This document shows positions 19,130 to 28,201 of a stretch of 38,097 nucleotides of DNA, piece by piece. The stretch lies in contig JAUQWQ010000227.1 in the NCBI GenBank assembly GCA_030835085.1, positions 1-38,097 on the forward strand, written 5' to 3'. Below the pieces are notes generated by a model that saw only the letters and a program-made list of their open reading frames with translations, did not search any database and was not told where the DNA came from. The stretch comes from Ignavibacteria bacterium (GTDB lineage: Bacteria; Bacteroidota; Ignavibacteria; Tepidaquicellales; OLB5). The position numbers and the translations under genes were made by a program. Position 1 is the stretch's first letter. Each line of letters starts with the position of its first letter.

Positions 19130-21094
19130 TTAATTACTATGCAAATTTACAAAGTTATTGTTTGTAAATTGATTCAGAAAATATTCTAAACTGAGCAATC
19201 TCCATATTTCCCAACTGAAATCTTTTTTACCCGAAAAATGGTCAGTAAGATTTATCCGGAGCCTGTTAATATTAATATATTTGCATATTTGTGAATCCGG
19301 ATTCAGTAAATTATCCGAAATCATTTCTTTTAATATTCCTCTTGTCCAGCTTGAAAATGGAGTTGGAAATCCAAGCTTATCTTTTCTTGTAACTATTTCA
19401 GCGGGTAAATATTTCTCCAGTGCATTTCTGTATAATGGACGTGATAAACCTTTATATGATAAATGGTCGGGCTTTAAATTAATACCCAGCTCAACCAGTC
19501 TGTAATCTAAAAAAGGAACTCTGCTTTCAATGGAATGAGCCATTGATGACCTGTCTTCGTAATGAAGTAAAGATGGTAGGGTTTGCAAATATATAAACTG
19601 GTAAGAAACATTATTTAAAAAATTATTATATTTTCCGGCCGGATTTTCCGGTTTTAATAATTCTGTTAATTCATTTTCATTAAAGTTATCCTGATTTAAA
19701 ATCCGGAATTTATTACTATATTTTGATCTGTTTAAACTTAGGTATTGATTTGGAAATATCCAGCTTAAAAATGAATGAATACCGTTTTTCATAAAAAACC
19801 GGAAAAATTTATCAGGACTAGTAACAGTTCTGAAAATCCTTTTGTCTTTCACAAGACTCCTTAAGTAATGTCCCGTCAAAAAATAACCACCGAATACTTC
19901 ATCACCACCCTGACCATCCAGTAATACTTTGACTTTAGAACTTGCTTCCTGCATTACGTACCATTGAGGATACAAACCCGGGCCTTCAGTCGGAATTTCC
20001 TGGTAATAATTCAAATTATTAAATATTCCTTCAAATTCTTCAGCTTTTGGTTTGATTTTGTGCGGTATACATCCATACTCTTTGTTTACTATATCTATAT
20101 ATACTGATTCATCACAATTTCTTTCATCCCAAACAGCAGAAAATGTGTTTAAATTATTACCGCTGATATTTTTAGATAGCGATACAATGCTTGATGAATC
20201 AAAGCCACCGCTTAAACATGCTCCAACTGCAACATCACTTCTGTATCTTAACTTGATAGAATCTGATAAAATATCAACAATTTTATGCTTAAGTTCTTCT
20301 TCGCTATCACTTTGCAGGTTGTTAACGGGTAAATCATAATACCTTTTTACGTTTATCCTGTTATCCTTAAAGACGAGGTAATGAGAAGCAGGTAAAGAAT
20401 GTATATTTTTAAAATATGTTTCATCAGTATTCAGCCTGTTACCATATATAATATAAAAAGGTATCTTTTCCCGGTTTACTTGCGGAGCATTTTGAGAAAA
20501 ATAAAGTAATGGTTTTAGTTCAGAAGAAAAAGCAAACGAACTTTCTGAGGTACTGTAGTAAAGTGGTTTAACCCCGAATCTATCACGGGCTAAAAATAAC
20601 TCTTTTTTATTGCTGTCCCATATTGCAAAAGCCCACATACCATTGAATTTATTTAAACATTCAATTCCCCAGAATTTATACGAATTGATTATGACTTCAG
20701 TATCTGTTTTAGTTCTGAAAATGAAACCGTTTTGTTCTAATTCAGTACGTAGTTCAATATAATTGTATATTTCACCGTTATAAGTGATCCATAACTGATT
20801 ATCTGCACATCCCATGGGTCCATGACCGTTTTCGGATAGATCAATGATTGAAAGTCTCCTGTGTGCCAGAATTACATCAAATGGGTCAAAGTTAATTAAA
20901 CCGATATTTTTGAATTTTTCTTTAACATAAGAGATTGAATCATTGCCGCTGCAGTGTTCAAAATGATTCGTTTTGGAATTAATAAGTACATAACCCTCAT
21001 CATCAGGTCCCCGGTGTTTAACCAGGTCATTCATTTTCGTTATCCTGTGTTTAGAATTTTCATCGTTAGTTACAATTCCATTAATTCCGCACAT
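19130..21094 (-). CDS. Asparagine synthase (glutamine-hydrolysing), AsnB-like
   Basis: MCGINGIV N-terminal nucleophile Cys, RGPDDEGY, AHRRLSIIDLS, ITYNGEIYNY, LSGGFDSSSIV, LLDGQGGDEVFGGY. Confidence 0.94.
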   Translation of the reverse strand: MCGINGIVTNDENSKHRITKMNDLVKHRGPDDEGYVLINSKTNHFEHCSGNDSISYVKEKFKNIGLINFDPFDVILAHRRLSIIDLSENGHGPMGCADNQLWITYNGEIYNYIELRTELEQNGFIFRTKTDTEVIINSYKFWGIECLNKFNGMWAFAIWDSNKKELFLARDRFGVKPLYYSTSESSFAFSSELKPLLYFSQNAPQVNREKIPFYIIYGNRLNTDETYFKNIHSLPASHYLVFKDNRINVKRYYDLPVNNLQSDSEEELKHKIVDILSDSIKLRYRSDVAVGACLSGGFDSSSIVSLSKNISGNNLNTFSAVWDERNCDESVYIDIVNKEYGCIPHKIKPKAEEFEGIFNNLNYYQEIPTEGPGLYPQWYVMQEASSKVKVLLDGQGGDEVFGGYFLTGHYLRSLVKDKRIFRTVTSPDKFFRFFMKNGIHSFLSWIFPNQYLSLNRSKYSNKFRILNQDNFNENELTELLKPENPAGKYNNFLNNVSYQFIYLQTLPSLLHYEDRSSMAHSIESRVPFLDYRLVELGINLKPDHLSYKGLSRPLYRNALEKYLPAEIVTRKDKLGFPTPFSSWTRGILKEMISDNLLNPDSQICKYININRLRINLTDHFSGKKDFSWEIWRLLSLEYFLNQFTNNNFVNLHSN

Positions 21095-21153
21095 TAATAT
21101 TTATCTGTTAATTGGATAAAATTAGAGAATAAAATACTCACCCTAAAAGAAGT

Positions 21154-21702
21154 TTAATTAATTGAATTATAGCAAAGTTTCAGGGTGTTAGATGAATCAG
21201 ATATAAGAAGTATATCCTTATTATTTCTTATAGCTTCAATTTCAAAGCCCATTTTTAAATAAAGGATCAATGCACCATTGTTGTTATTTTGACAATACAA
21301 TTCTAATTTATTAATATTATTTTCATATGCGGTTATTGCAGTTTTTAAAAGCATGAATTTTGAAAGTCCTGATTTGCGGTATTCTTTTTTTACTAATACA
21401 GTGTGCAGATGTATCCGGTTACTATACCTTGAATTTATACTTATCATGCATATATTTCCTTTATTGTTCAGTATAGCATAACTGTATTTCCATTTATCAA
21501 CGAGGGGATTTAAAAAATACTCATCATTTTCTTCTTCCCATCCATATATTGTATTGAATTCTTTTCGAATAGTATTAACAAACAGCTTAACAGCAGTTAA
21601 ATTTTCACTCATGTAATCTTTGTCAACTAATACGATCTTAAATCCGTTTAAAGCCAGTTTGCTTTCAACGAATTTATGGTAATCGAAATTAATATTTGTC
21701 AT
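21154..21702 (-). CDS. GNAT-family N-acetyltransferase
   Basis: IHLHTVLVKKEYRKSGLSKFMLLKTAITAYENNINKLELYCQNNNNGALILYLKMGFEIEA. Confidence 0.8.
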   Translation of the reverse strand: MTNINFDYHKFVESKLALNGFKIVLVDKDYMSENLTAVKLFVNTIRKEFNTIYGWEEENDEYFLNPLVDKWKYSYAILNNKGNICMISINSRYSNRIHLHTVLVKKEYRKSGLSKFMLLKTAITAYENNINKLELYCQNNNNGALILYLKMGFEIEAIRNNKDILLISDSSNTLKLCYNSIN

Positions 21703-21726
21703 AATTTATCAAACTGGGAAGAATAA

Positions 21727-22014
21727 CTATGAGCCGAAATTTTTCAGCAAAACCTGCCTGATGATATATGCGGATGCAACAACTAAAATTATATAAAATA
21801 TCAAGGTTATGAATGAATATTTATTAACGCTGTATTTTAACAGCATCCCCCTCCAGCCGCACTCCCTGCATTTATACAGGTTCGCAACTCGGGATAGTTT
21901 AACTGATGATTCGAAGAAATTTTTTGTCCTGCTTCTCCGTATAGTTCCAATTTTTCCACAGGAAGGACACTTTGAAGTTTCAGGAAAAGTTTTGAAAAAT
22001 ATCCTTAACTGCAA
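21727..22014 (-). CDS. Small zinc-ribbon membrane protein
   Basis: CPSCG...CRECGW pair followed by one TM segment; TTG start next to the upstream stop codon. Confidence 0.6.
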   Translation of the reverse strand: MQLRIFFKTFPETSKCPSCGKIGTIRRSRTKNFFESSVKLSRVANLYKCRECGWRGMLLKYSVNKYSFITLIFYIILVVASAYIIRQVLLKNFGS

Positions 22015-22015
22015 A

Positions 22016-24343
22016 TTAATTAGGTTTAATTATCTTTTCTTTCTGGTTTCCTTTACTGCCGATTCCGTTCCCATTGGTTGAAGAACCGTTTGTACCTGAT
22101 GCAGCATCTTTACCTTTTTCAGAGCCGTAATAATAATAATAATATTTATAATAGCTGCCGTAAGTTGCCTGGTAATCAAAATTATTTAGTATTACACCTA
22201 TAAATGTATCATTTATTTTGTTTAATGTATCGATTGTATTTACTAAGAGGTCCAGCCTTGTTTTGCTTGCCAGACTCACTACAACAGTGCCATCAACATA
22301 AGAAGAAAGAAGCTCAGCATCTGTTACAGTTGCAAGCGGCGGAGAATCGATCAAAATGTAATCATACTTGGGTTTCATCATATTTAAGAAGGTTTGCATA
22401 TGTTTTGATGCAATAAGTTCTGCAGGATTTGTTGGTATAGTACCGCAAGTCATAATATGCAGATTAGGGAATGAAGTCTCTCTTACCGCTTCTTCAATTG
22501 GTACAGTGCCGAATAAATAATCACATAATCCGGGATATCGTTTCATGTTGAAGATGTTGTGCATCCTGGGTTTCCTGAAGTCACAATCAAGTAATAAAAC
22601 TCTAGAAGAAAGCGCAAAACTTGCCGCGAGATTTGAAGAAATAATAGTCTTACCTTCCCTGGGAATTGAGCTTGTTATAAGTATAGTTTTGATCGGTTCC
22701 GGTTCCAGTTTGGAAAATTGCAGCCTCGTTCTGAGGGTTCTGAATGCCTCTGCCGGAACTGAATCACTGTTATAAGCAAGGACAAGTTCCTGTTCAGTAT
22801 GTGTATGCCTGCCTGCTTTTGGCTCGCGCATGAATGTAGGTACCCACCCGATAAGTGATATACCGATATTTTCCAGATCTTCCGGTGATTTAACTGATAC
22901 ATCAAGAATATTCCTGAGGAGGGCGAATCCATAACCAAGCCCAAGACCGATCAATAATCCAATTGTTATGATAAGAAAACGGTTCGGTTTGCTGGGAGCT
23001 TTCGGAACTTTTCCATAATCAATAATTTTTACATTATTTGGCTGTGATTCTTCGTTTATGAGCGCTTCCTGGTATTTTTCAAGCAGCATCAAATAAACTT
23101 TTTCATTGGCCATTCTTTCACGCTCTAAATTCGCGTATTCTATGCTTTGAGCGGGAAGTTTGTTGAATTTTTCCTGGTATTTGTTCAGGTAACCCTTTAA
23201 AAGGTTCTCCTGTATCCTGTTTTGATTATTAATAACTTTAGTTTCAAAATATTTATTAGTAAGGCTTCTTAGTTCATCTGGTGTATTGGATTTTGCGCCA
23301 TCCATCATGATGGCAATTTTTTCATTTAGGTTCTTTTTTAGTTCAGCTATTTTGTTATTTGTTTCAATTAAAGATTTATTATTCTTTAAATATTGTTCAT
23401 TGCCGGTTTTTGCCAGGTCACGCTGTATTTCAAGCTTAGCTATTTGCGATTGTAATTCACTTATATATGGGTCAGTGAATTTGCTTTCAAAATAATCAGT
23501 CGATTTTGGGTCGTATTTATCCAATTCATTTTTTATATCAGTTAATGCTTTGTTTGTAGACTGGAGCTCAATTAAAGCTGCATTATACGAACCTTCAATT
23601 CCCGAAAGCTGGTTAATTATTGAATTTGCCTGTGCATTAAGTTCTACAACATTTTCAGTTCTTAAAAAATTTGTTAGTTTATCTTCTGTCTGAAGCAGTG
23701 AATTGTATTTTTCCTGAACCTGTTTTTCAAGGAATTCGCGGTTTAATGTTAAATGGCCGCGGTTGAATTTGAGTGAATAATCTGCATATGCTTCAGCGTA
23801 GCAGTTTGAAATTAAAGCTGCTTCCTGAGGAGAAGGGCTTTCGGTCTTAATACTTACTATATCAAGACCTCTTTTTTGGGAAATTTCTGTTACAGTTTGA
23901 AGTACTGTTGCGATCTGGTTTTTGCTTTTGGGATCAACAGGGTTTTCGGGGTTAGCAACAAGCAAATAGAATTGCATTTTACCCTTTAAAACCTGGAATG
24001 AATCCAACAGTGAATTCGCAGTTTTTTCGCGGATTGCGAACGATTTTAAAATTTCTACTTCATTATTGATATACCTTTCAGGCAGCTCACCTTCAATATC
24101 GCTGAATATCTTATTTTCAAGGACATTTTCCTTAGGCTTTGAAAGCCTCATTGAAGATGCAGATGCATATATATCTACCTGTGAATAAGCATAAAAATAT
24201 GAAACAACAAGTCCTACAGCAAGGCTTAACAGTATAGGCACCTTGTTACGCAAGATCAGATTGAAATAGAACCTAATACTATGTGATGATTTAATATTAG
24301 AATCTATTGTATTGAATTGTTTCCCGTTTGACTGTGATTCCAT
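22016..24343 (-). CDS. Polysaccharide co-polymerase/tyrosine autokinase (Wzc/GumC-like)
   Basis: Wzz-like N-terminus, coiled coil, ITSSIPREGKTIISSNLA Walker A, LLLDCDFRKPR, DYILIDSPPL, C-terminal Tyr cluster YGSYYKYYYYYYGSEKG. Confidence 0.93.
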   Translation of the reverse strand: MESQSNGKQFNTIDSNIKSSHSIRFYFNLILRNKVPILLSLAVGLVVSYFYAYSQVDIYASASSMRLSKPKENVLENKIFSDIEGELPERYINNEVEILKSFAIREKTANSLLDSFQVLKGKMQFYLLVANPENPVDPKSKNQIATVLQTVTEISQKRGLDIVSIKTESPSPQEAALISNCYAEAYADYSLKFNRGHLTLNREFLEKQVQEKYNSLLQTEDKLTNFLRTENVVELNAQANSIINQLSGIEGSYNAALIELQSTNKALTDIKNELDKYDPKSTDYFESKFTDPYISELQSQIAKLEIQRDLAKTGNEQYLKNNKSLIETNNKIAELKKNLNEKIAIMMDGAKSNTPDELRSLTNKYFETKVINNQNRIQENLLKGYLNKYQEKFNKLPAQSIEYANLERERMANEKVYLMLLEKYQEALINEESQPNNVKIIDYGKVPKAPSKPNRFLIITIGLLIGLGLGYGFALLRNILDVSVKSPEDLENIGISLIGWVPTFMREPKAGRHTHTEQELVLAYNSDSVPAEAFRTLRTRLQFSKLEPEPIKTILITSSIPREGKTIISSNLAASFALSSRVLLLDCDFRKPRMHNIFNMKRYPGLCDYLFGTVPIEEAVRETSFPNLHIMTCGTIPTNPAELIASKHMQTFLNMMKPKYDYILIDSPPLATVTDAELLSSYVDGTVVVSLASKTRLDLLVNTIDTLNKINDTFIGVILNNFDYQATYGSYYKYYYYYYGSEKGKDAASGTNGSSTNGNGIGSKGNQKEKIIKPN

Positions 24344-24360
24344 ATGTTTTTATTTAAAAA

Positions 24361-24894
24361 TTAATTACGCGATATTGTTACAAGCAGTGTTGCAATTGAA
24401 ACCAGCGATGTAATAATAGGTATGTATATCTGCAGATAGTCCCGGAAAGTATACCGTTTTTCTCTTAATACAATAACTAAATCACCGGGCTGAAGAACTG
24501 GATTAGGTTTTGTTTTGGTTGATACCTGTTCTTCCCATAACAGATCTTCATAATTTATTTTCATGACTGTAGCTTTTTTGGTAGAGTCGTTCAGATTCCG
24601 CAAAATCCTGATATCCTCTAGATTAGAATCCTCGATGGGTCCCCCAGAAAATGTTAAAAGATCCAGAAATGTAGTATTGACAGGAACCCTGTATCTCCCC
24701 GGATATCTTACAAAACCCCACAGATTCACTTCCATATTAACTCCGGTCGGGTCGCTCAAATCGAACACAGAAACAGTTATGCTTTTTTGAGATAGACCAA
24801 GTATAAGGCTGCTGTCAATTTGCGACTTCGCTGTACCGGAAAATACTACTAAAAATGAAACAACAAATATCAGGCTCGTTAAAAATTTCATCAA
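24361..24894 (-). CDS. SLBB-domain polysaccharide export-related protein
   Basis: Signal peptide, VNLWGFVRYPGRYRVPVNTTFLDLLTFSGGP, LQPGDLVIVLREKRYTFRDYLQIYIPIITSLVSIATLLVTI. Confidence 0.75.
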   Translation of the reverse strand: MMKFLTSLIFVVSFLVVFSGTAKSQIDSSLILGLSQKSITVSVFDLSDPTGVNMEVNLWGFVRYPGRYRVPVNTTFLDLLTFSGGPIEDSNLEDIRILRNLNDSTKKATVMKINYEDLLWEEQVSTKTKPNPVLQPGDLVIVLREKRYTFRDYLQIYIPIITSLVSIATLLVTISRN

Positions 24895-25115
24895 ATTTCG
24901 ACTATATTTAAAAGAAAATTACAAATAAATATGTTATTTGCAATACTATATACCGTAATAAAATAATGATTTTTTGCCGTTTTTACAAAGTTATTATAAA
25001 CCCCTTTTGTCATATACAACTCAAATATATCATAATAAATTCTCTTAATTTTTTTTAAAAATTAGATAATAAATACAATTTTTAACAAGTTAATCAGTTA
25101 TCAGGCATTTGGATT

Positions 25116-25144
25116 TTGACATTTATCAATTTCGTGTATATTTG
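25116..25144 (+). promoter_or_regulatory. Bacteroidota-type promoter candidate (TTG-N18-TATATTTG) at fabD
   Basis: TTG 25116-25118, 18-nt spacer, TATATTTG 25137-25144, close to the -33/-7 TAnnTTTG consensus. Confidence 0.55.
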
Positions 25145-25150
25145 CATCAT

Positions 25151-26068
25151 ATGAGTACAGCATTTGTTTACCCGGGTCAAGGGTCCCAATATGTAGGGAT
25201 GGGACAGGATTTATATGAAAATTACCCTGAAATCAAAGATCTATACATTCAGGCAAACGAAATACTTGGAATTGATATATCTTCAATTAGTTTTACGGGA
25301 CCTGAAGAAAAATTAAAACAAACATTTATTACCCAACCGGCAATTGTTCTGCATTCAGTAGCTGCAACCAGGCTTGTTAAAAATAAAGAAGCGAATTACA
25401 CTGCAGGTCATTCACTGGGCGAATTTTCTGCTTTAATTAAAGCCGGGGCTTTAAGTTTTGAAGATGGTTTAAAACTTGTGCAGCTTAGGGGTGAACTGAT
25501 GCAGAAAGCCGGTGAAAAGAACAAGGGTACAATGGCTGCAATTATCGGGCTTGATACAATAAAAATAATTGAAGTCTGTCGTGATGCATCTGAATACGGA
25601 ATTGTACAGGTTGCAAATTTCAACTCACCCGGGCAAATAGTAATTTCGGGTTCTATCGAAGGTGTTCAAAGAGCTATGGTTATTGCCAAAGAGCGCGGTG
25701 CAAAGATGGCAAAAGAATTGGTCGTTCACGGCGCATTTCATTCACCGCTGATGGAATCAGCCAGGGAAGACTTTGAAGTTGCCCTGGATTATACGGAATT
25801 TAAAAAAGTTCAGATACCTGTTTACACCAATGTTCATGCAACCCCCATTACTAAAGATACCGAACTTGAGTTTATTAAACGAACTTTGTATGACCAGCTT
25901 ACTTCTTCAGTTCGCTGGGATGAAAGTGTAATGAATATGATAAATGACGGGGCAAAAGAGTTCATAGAACTTGGTCCCGGTAAGGTACTGCAGGGCTTGA
26001 TAAAAAGAATTAACAATACAGTTGTTATCAAAGGTGTAGATAAAGCAGAAGATTTAAATAAATTATAA
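25151..26068 (+). CDS. fabD: Malonyl-CoA-ACP transacylase
   Basis: FVYPGQGSQYVGMG, AGHSLGEFSAL, GAFHSPLM. Start moved from TTG 25109, which overlaps the promoter motif, to ATG 25151. Confidence 0.95.
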   Translation: MSTAFVYPGQGSQYVGMGQDLYENYPEIKDLYIQANEILGIDISSISFTGPEEKLKQTFITQPAIVLHSVAATRLVKNKEANYTAGHSLGEFSALIKAGALSFEDGLKLVQLRGELMQKAGEKNKGTMAAIIGLDTIKIIEVCRDASEYGIVQVANFNSPGQIVISGSIEGVQRAMVIAKERGAKMAKELVVHGAFHSPLMESAREDFEVALDYTEFKKVQIPVYTNVHATPITKDTELEFIKRTLYDQLTSSVRWDESVMNMINDGAKEFIELGPGKVLQGLIKRINNTVVIKGVDKAEDLNKL

Positions 26069-26086
26069 TATAACCGGAGTATAGAA

Positions 26087-26836
26087 ATGGGAAATTTGCT
26101 GCAAAATAAAAACGCAATTATTACCGGCGGTGCCAGGGGAATAGGACGCGCAATTGCCGAAGATTTTATTGCTGAAGGCGCTGATATTGTAATTCTTGAT
26201 AAATTCTTCCCGGATGATTTTGAAAGCTGGGTACAAAGCAAAGCATCAAGCGGCAGAAAAATATTATCACGCTCGCTGGATGTGACCAGTACTGCTGAAA
26301 CCGAACAGGTTTGCACAGAGCTTGCCAGAGAATTAGGCAGAATTGATATACTGGTTAATAATGCCGGTATTACAAGAGATAAGCTCATTATGCGTATGGC
26401 TGAAGAAGATTGGGATGCGGTTCTTACGGTTAATCTAAAAGGGTCATTTAACATGATGAAGGCTCTTTCTTCTATTATGGTGAAACAAAAAGGCGGTAAA
26501 ATAATTAATATAAGTTCTGTAGTCGGCTTAACCGGAAATGCAGGGCAATCCAATTACTCTGCTTCTAAAGCGGGACTCATCGGGCTTTCCAAATCAATTG
26601 CCAAGGAGCTTGCATCACGAAACATTAATGTGAACTGTGTAGCACCCGGTTTTGTTGAAACAGAAATGACTGCTAAACTGAATGCTGATCAAAGAACTGC
26701 AATGCTGAGCGTTGTACCTTTAAAAAGAACATCCCAGCCTTCAGAAATTGCCGGGGTTGTAACATTTCTTGCTTCTGATAAGGCTAATTATATTACCGGG
26801 CAGGTTATAGCTGTTGATGGCGGAATGGTAATGTAG
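26087..26836 (+). CDS. fabG: 3-oxoacyl-ACP reductase
   Basis: AIITGGARGIGRAIAEDF, NNAGITRD, NISSVVGLTGNAGQSNYSASKAGLIG, GQVIAVDGGMVM. Confidence 0.95.
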   Translation: MGNLLQNKNAIITGGARGIGRAIAEDFIAEGADIVILDKFFPDDFESWVQSKASSGRKILSRSLDVTSTAETEQVCTELARELGRIDILVNNAGITRDKLIMRMAEEDWDAVLTVNLKGSFNMMKALSSIMVKQKGGKIINISSVVGLTGNAGQSNYSASKAGLIGLSKSIAKELASRNINVNCVAPGFVETEMTAKLNADQRTAMLSVVPLKRTSQPSEIAGVVTFLASDKANYITGQVIAVDGGMVM

Positions 26837-26846
26837 CCGGTCCATT

Positions 26847-27200
26847 TCATTGAATCTCAATTTTAGGAAGTCTCTTCGGAACTTCCTTTTTTATTAACCT
26901 TTTCTTTATGCTCCTTATTTGTTTTAACAATTTCGACAGGTCAATTCCATGAAAAACCCCGGGAAATTTCATGAGTTTTTCTTCTGCTTTTGTTAACTGA
27001 ATAACTGTACCTTTGAAATTATTTTTCTTTGTAAGATGGTAAAAGCCTACTGCTATGTGAAGCAACCCCTGGTAAAGACCCCTGGTGCTGCCACGAACAT
27101 CGAACCAAATATCTTCAAGAATTTCGTGGCACTCAAAATAATCTTTCCGGTTGAATTTATTTATTGCTGCCAACAATCTAGAGCGGTTATAGTCACTCAT
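26847..27200 (-). CDS. DUF309-like protein
   Basis: FNRKDYFECHEILEDIWFDVRGSTRGLYQGLLHIAVGFYHL; internal ATG at 27200 preferred. Confidence 0.8.
   Translation of the reverse strand: MSDYNRSRLLAAINKFNRKDYFECHEILEDIWFDVRGSTRGLYQGLLHIAVGFYHLTKKNNFKGTVIQLTKAEEKLMKFPGVFHGIDLSKLLKQIRSIKKRLIKKEVPKRLPKIEIQ
26865..26892 (+). terminator. Probable fabG terminator inside the antisense 3' end of the DUF309 gene
   Basis: AGGAAGT(26865-26871)...ACTTCCT(26881-26887) followed by a T run to 26892. Confidence 0.55.
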
Positions 27201-27210
27201 AGGATTGTTA

Positions 27211-27744
27211 TTAAGGATTGATCTTTTCTTCTTCTTTAACCTCAGTTGACGGTTCCACAATTACTTCAGCAGTAATTGTTTTCGTTTCTGAAAGATTATT
27301 TTTATCGATCGGTTCAATTACATTCTTTTTCTTCCTGCGGTCAAGCAGTGCGTCAAAACTGATTATTCCGGCACCTGCAAACAAGGTGGTTAAGAAACAA
27401 ACCAGGAACAGCATATCTTTATTGAAGGGGATACCTTCAGTGGGGAATAAGCCGCGGGAAGCCATTTTCATTATGGAAACCAATGCAAGAGTGAAGCTTG
27501 TCAGCGGAGTAAAAAACCCCATGATGTAAAGTCCGCCAAAGATTATCAGCAAAAAAGGTGTAATGAAACCAATAATGAAAGCAGTGTTTTCACTGAAGAA
27601 CTGGAGCGCTTTAACTTTATTGATGTAATCTTCGATGTTGCTTGCCTGCATGATGCCAAGGGACATTGTGTAACTGCCGACAACTAACCGGATAAGAAGT
27701 AATCCGATGGATGGTTTTCCGTGGGCCTTAAAAAATAAACTCAT
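27211..27744 (-). CDS. DoxX-like membrane protein
   Basis: LLLIRLVVGSYTMSLGIMQ..., IGFITPFLLIIFGGLYIMGFFTPLTS, four TM-like segments. Confidence 0.7.
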   Translation of the reverse strand: MSLFFKAHGKPSIGLLLIRLVVGSYTMSLGIMQASNIEDYINKVKALQFFSENTAFIIGFITPFLLIIFGGLYIMGFFTPLTSFTLALVSIMKMASRGLFPTEGIPFNKDMLFLVCFLTTLFAGAGIISFDALLDRRKKKNVIEPIDKNNLSETKTITAEVIVEPSTEVKEEEKINP

Positions 27745-27800
27745 AATTTGCAGAGTTTAGTTTATGGAATATTTTTACTGAACGGTGAAACAAAAACCTG

Positions 27801-27874
27801 AGGCGACGATCGGATTCGAACCGATGAATAAAAGTTTTGCAGACTTTCCCCTTAAGCCACTTGGGTACGTCGCC
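27801..27874 (-). tRNA. tRNA-Cys (GCA)
   Basis: Reverse complement GGCGACGTACCC...AAAGT-CTGCAAA-ACTTT...ATCGG-TTCGAAT-CCGAT-CGTCGCC-T; cloverleaf by eye, anticodon GCA. Confidence 0.93.
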
Positions 27875-27931
27875 TTAATGATGATAAAATTAAATGAACA
27901 ATTTTTTGAAACTCAACTAATATTGGCGGAA

Positions 27932-27984
27932 TTTCCCCTTTGCCGGTCATGTCCCGCTGAAAGCGGGATGGGTACGTCGCCTTA
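27932..27984 (-). pseudogene. Partial tRNA-Cys copy interrupted by a hairpin repeat
   Basis: gggtacgtcgcctta (27970-27984) is identical to the tRNA-Cys 5' end plus flank; tttcccctt (27932-27940) also matches; TCCCGCT-GAA-AGCGGGA hairpin (27952-27968) lies between. Confidence 0.55.
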
Positions 27985-28042
27985 TAAAAAGTACATTTTT
28001 GAGCTAAAAAAAGCCTTAAATAGCATTCAAGGCTTTCAATTG

Positions 28043-28115
28043 AGCGGGAAACGAGGCTCGAACTCGCGACCTCAACCTTGGCAAGGTTGCGCTCTACCAA
28101 CTGAGCTATTCCCGC
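28043..28115 (-). tRNA. tRNA-Gly (GCC)
   Basis: Reverse complement GCGGGAATAGCTCAGTTGGTAGAGCGCAACC-TTGCCAA-GGTTGAGGTCGCGAGTTCGAGCCTCGTTTCCCGCT. Confidence 0.95.
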
Positions 28116-28201
28116 TTGTTATGAATGCAATAATAGCATTTTTACTCATTTATTTCAAGGAACACATTTTTCCACAAATAATATTGTTTTTCTGCGGTAT
28201 T

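Noticed and set aside
25834-26553. 239-aa minus-strand ORF antisense to fabD/fabG
   Set aside because: Shadow ORF of two well-supported genes; Ser/Leu/Pro-rich with no recognisable motif.
27852-28100. 82-aa minus-strand ORF
   Set aside because: Overlaps tRNA-Cys and tRNA-Gly; explained by the RNA genes.
28043-28115. GCGGGAA of tRNA-Gly as another copy of the dispersed hairpin
   Set aside because: It is the normal acceptor stem of tRNA-Gly; similarity is coincidental.
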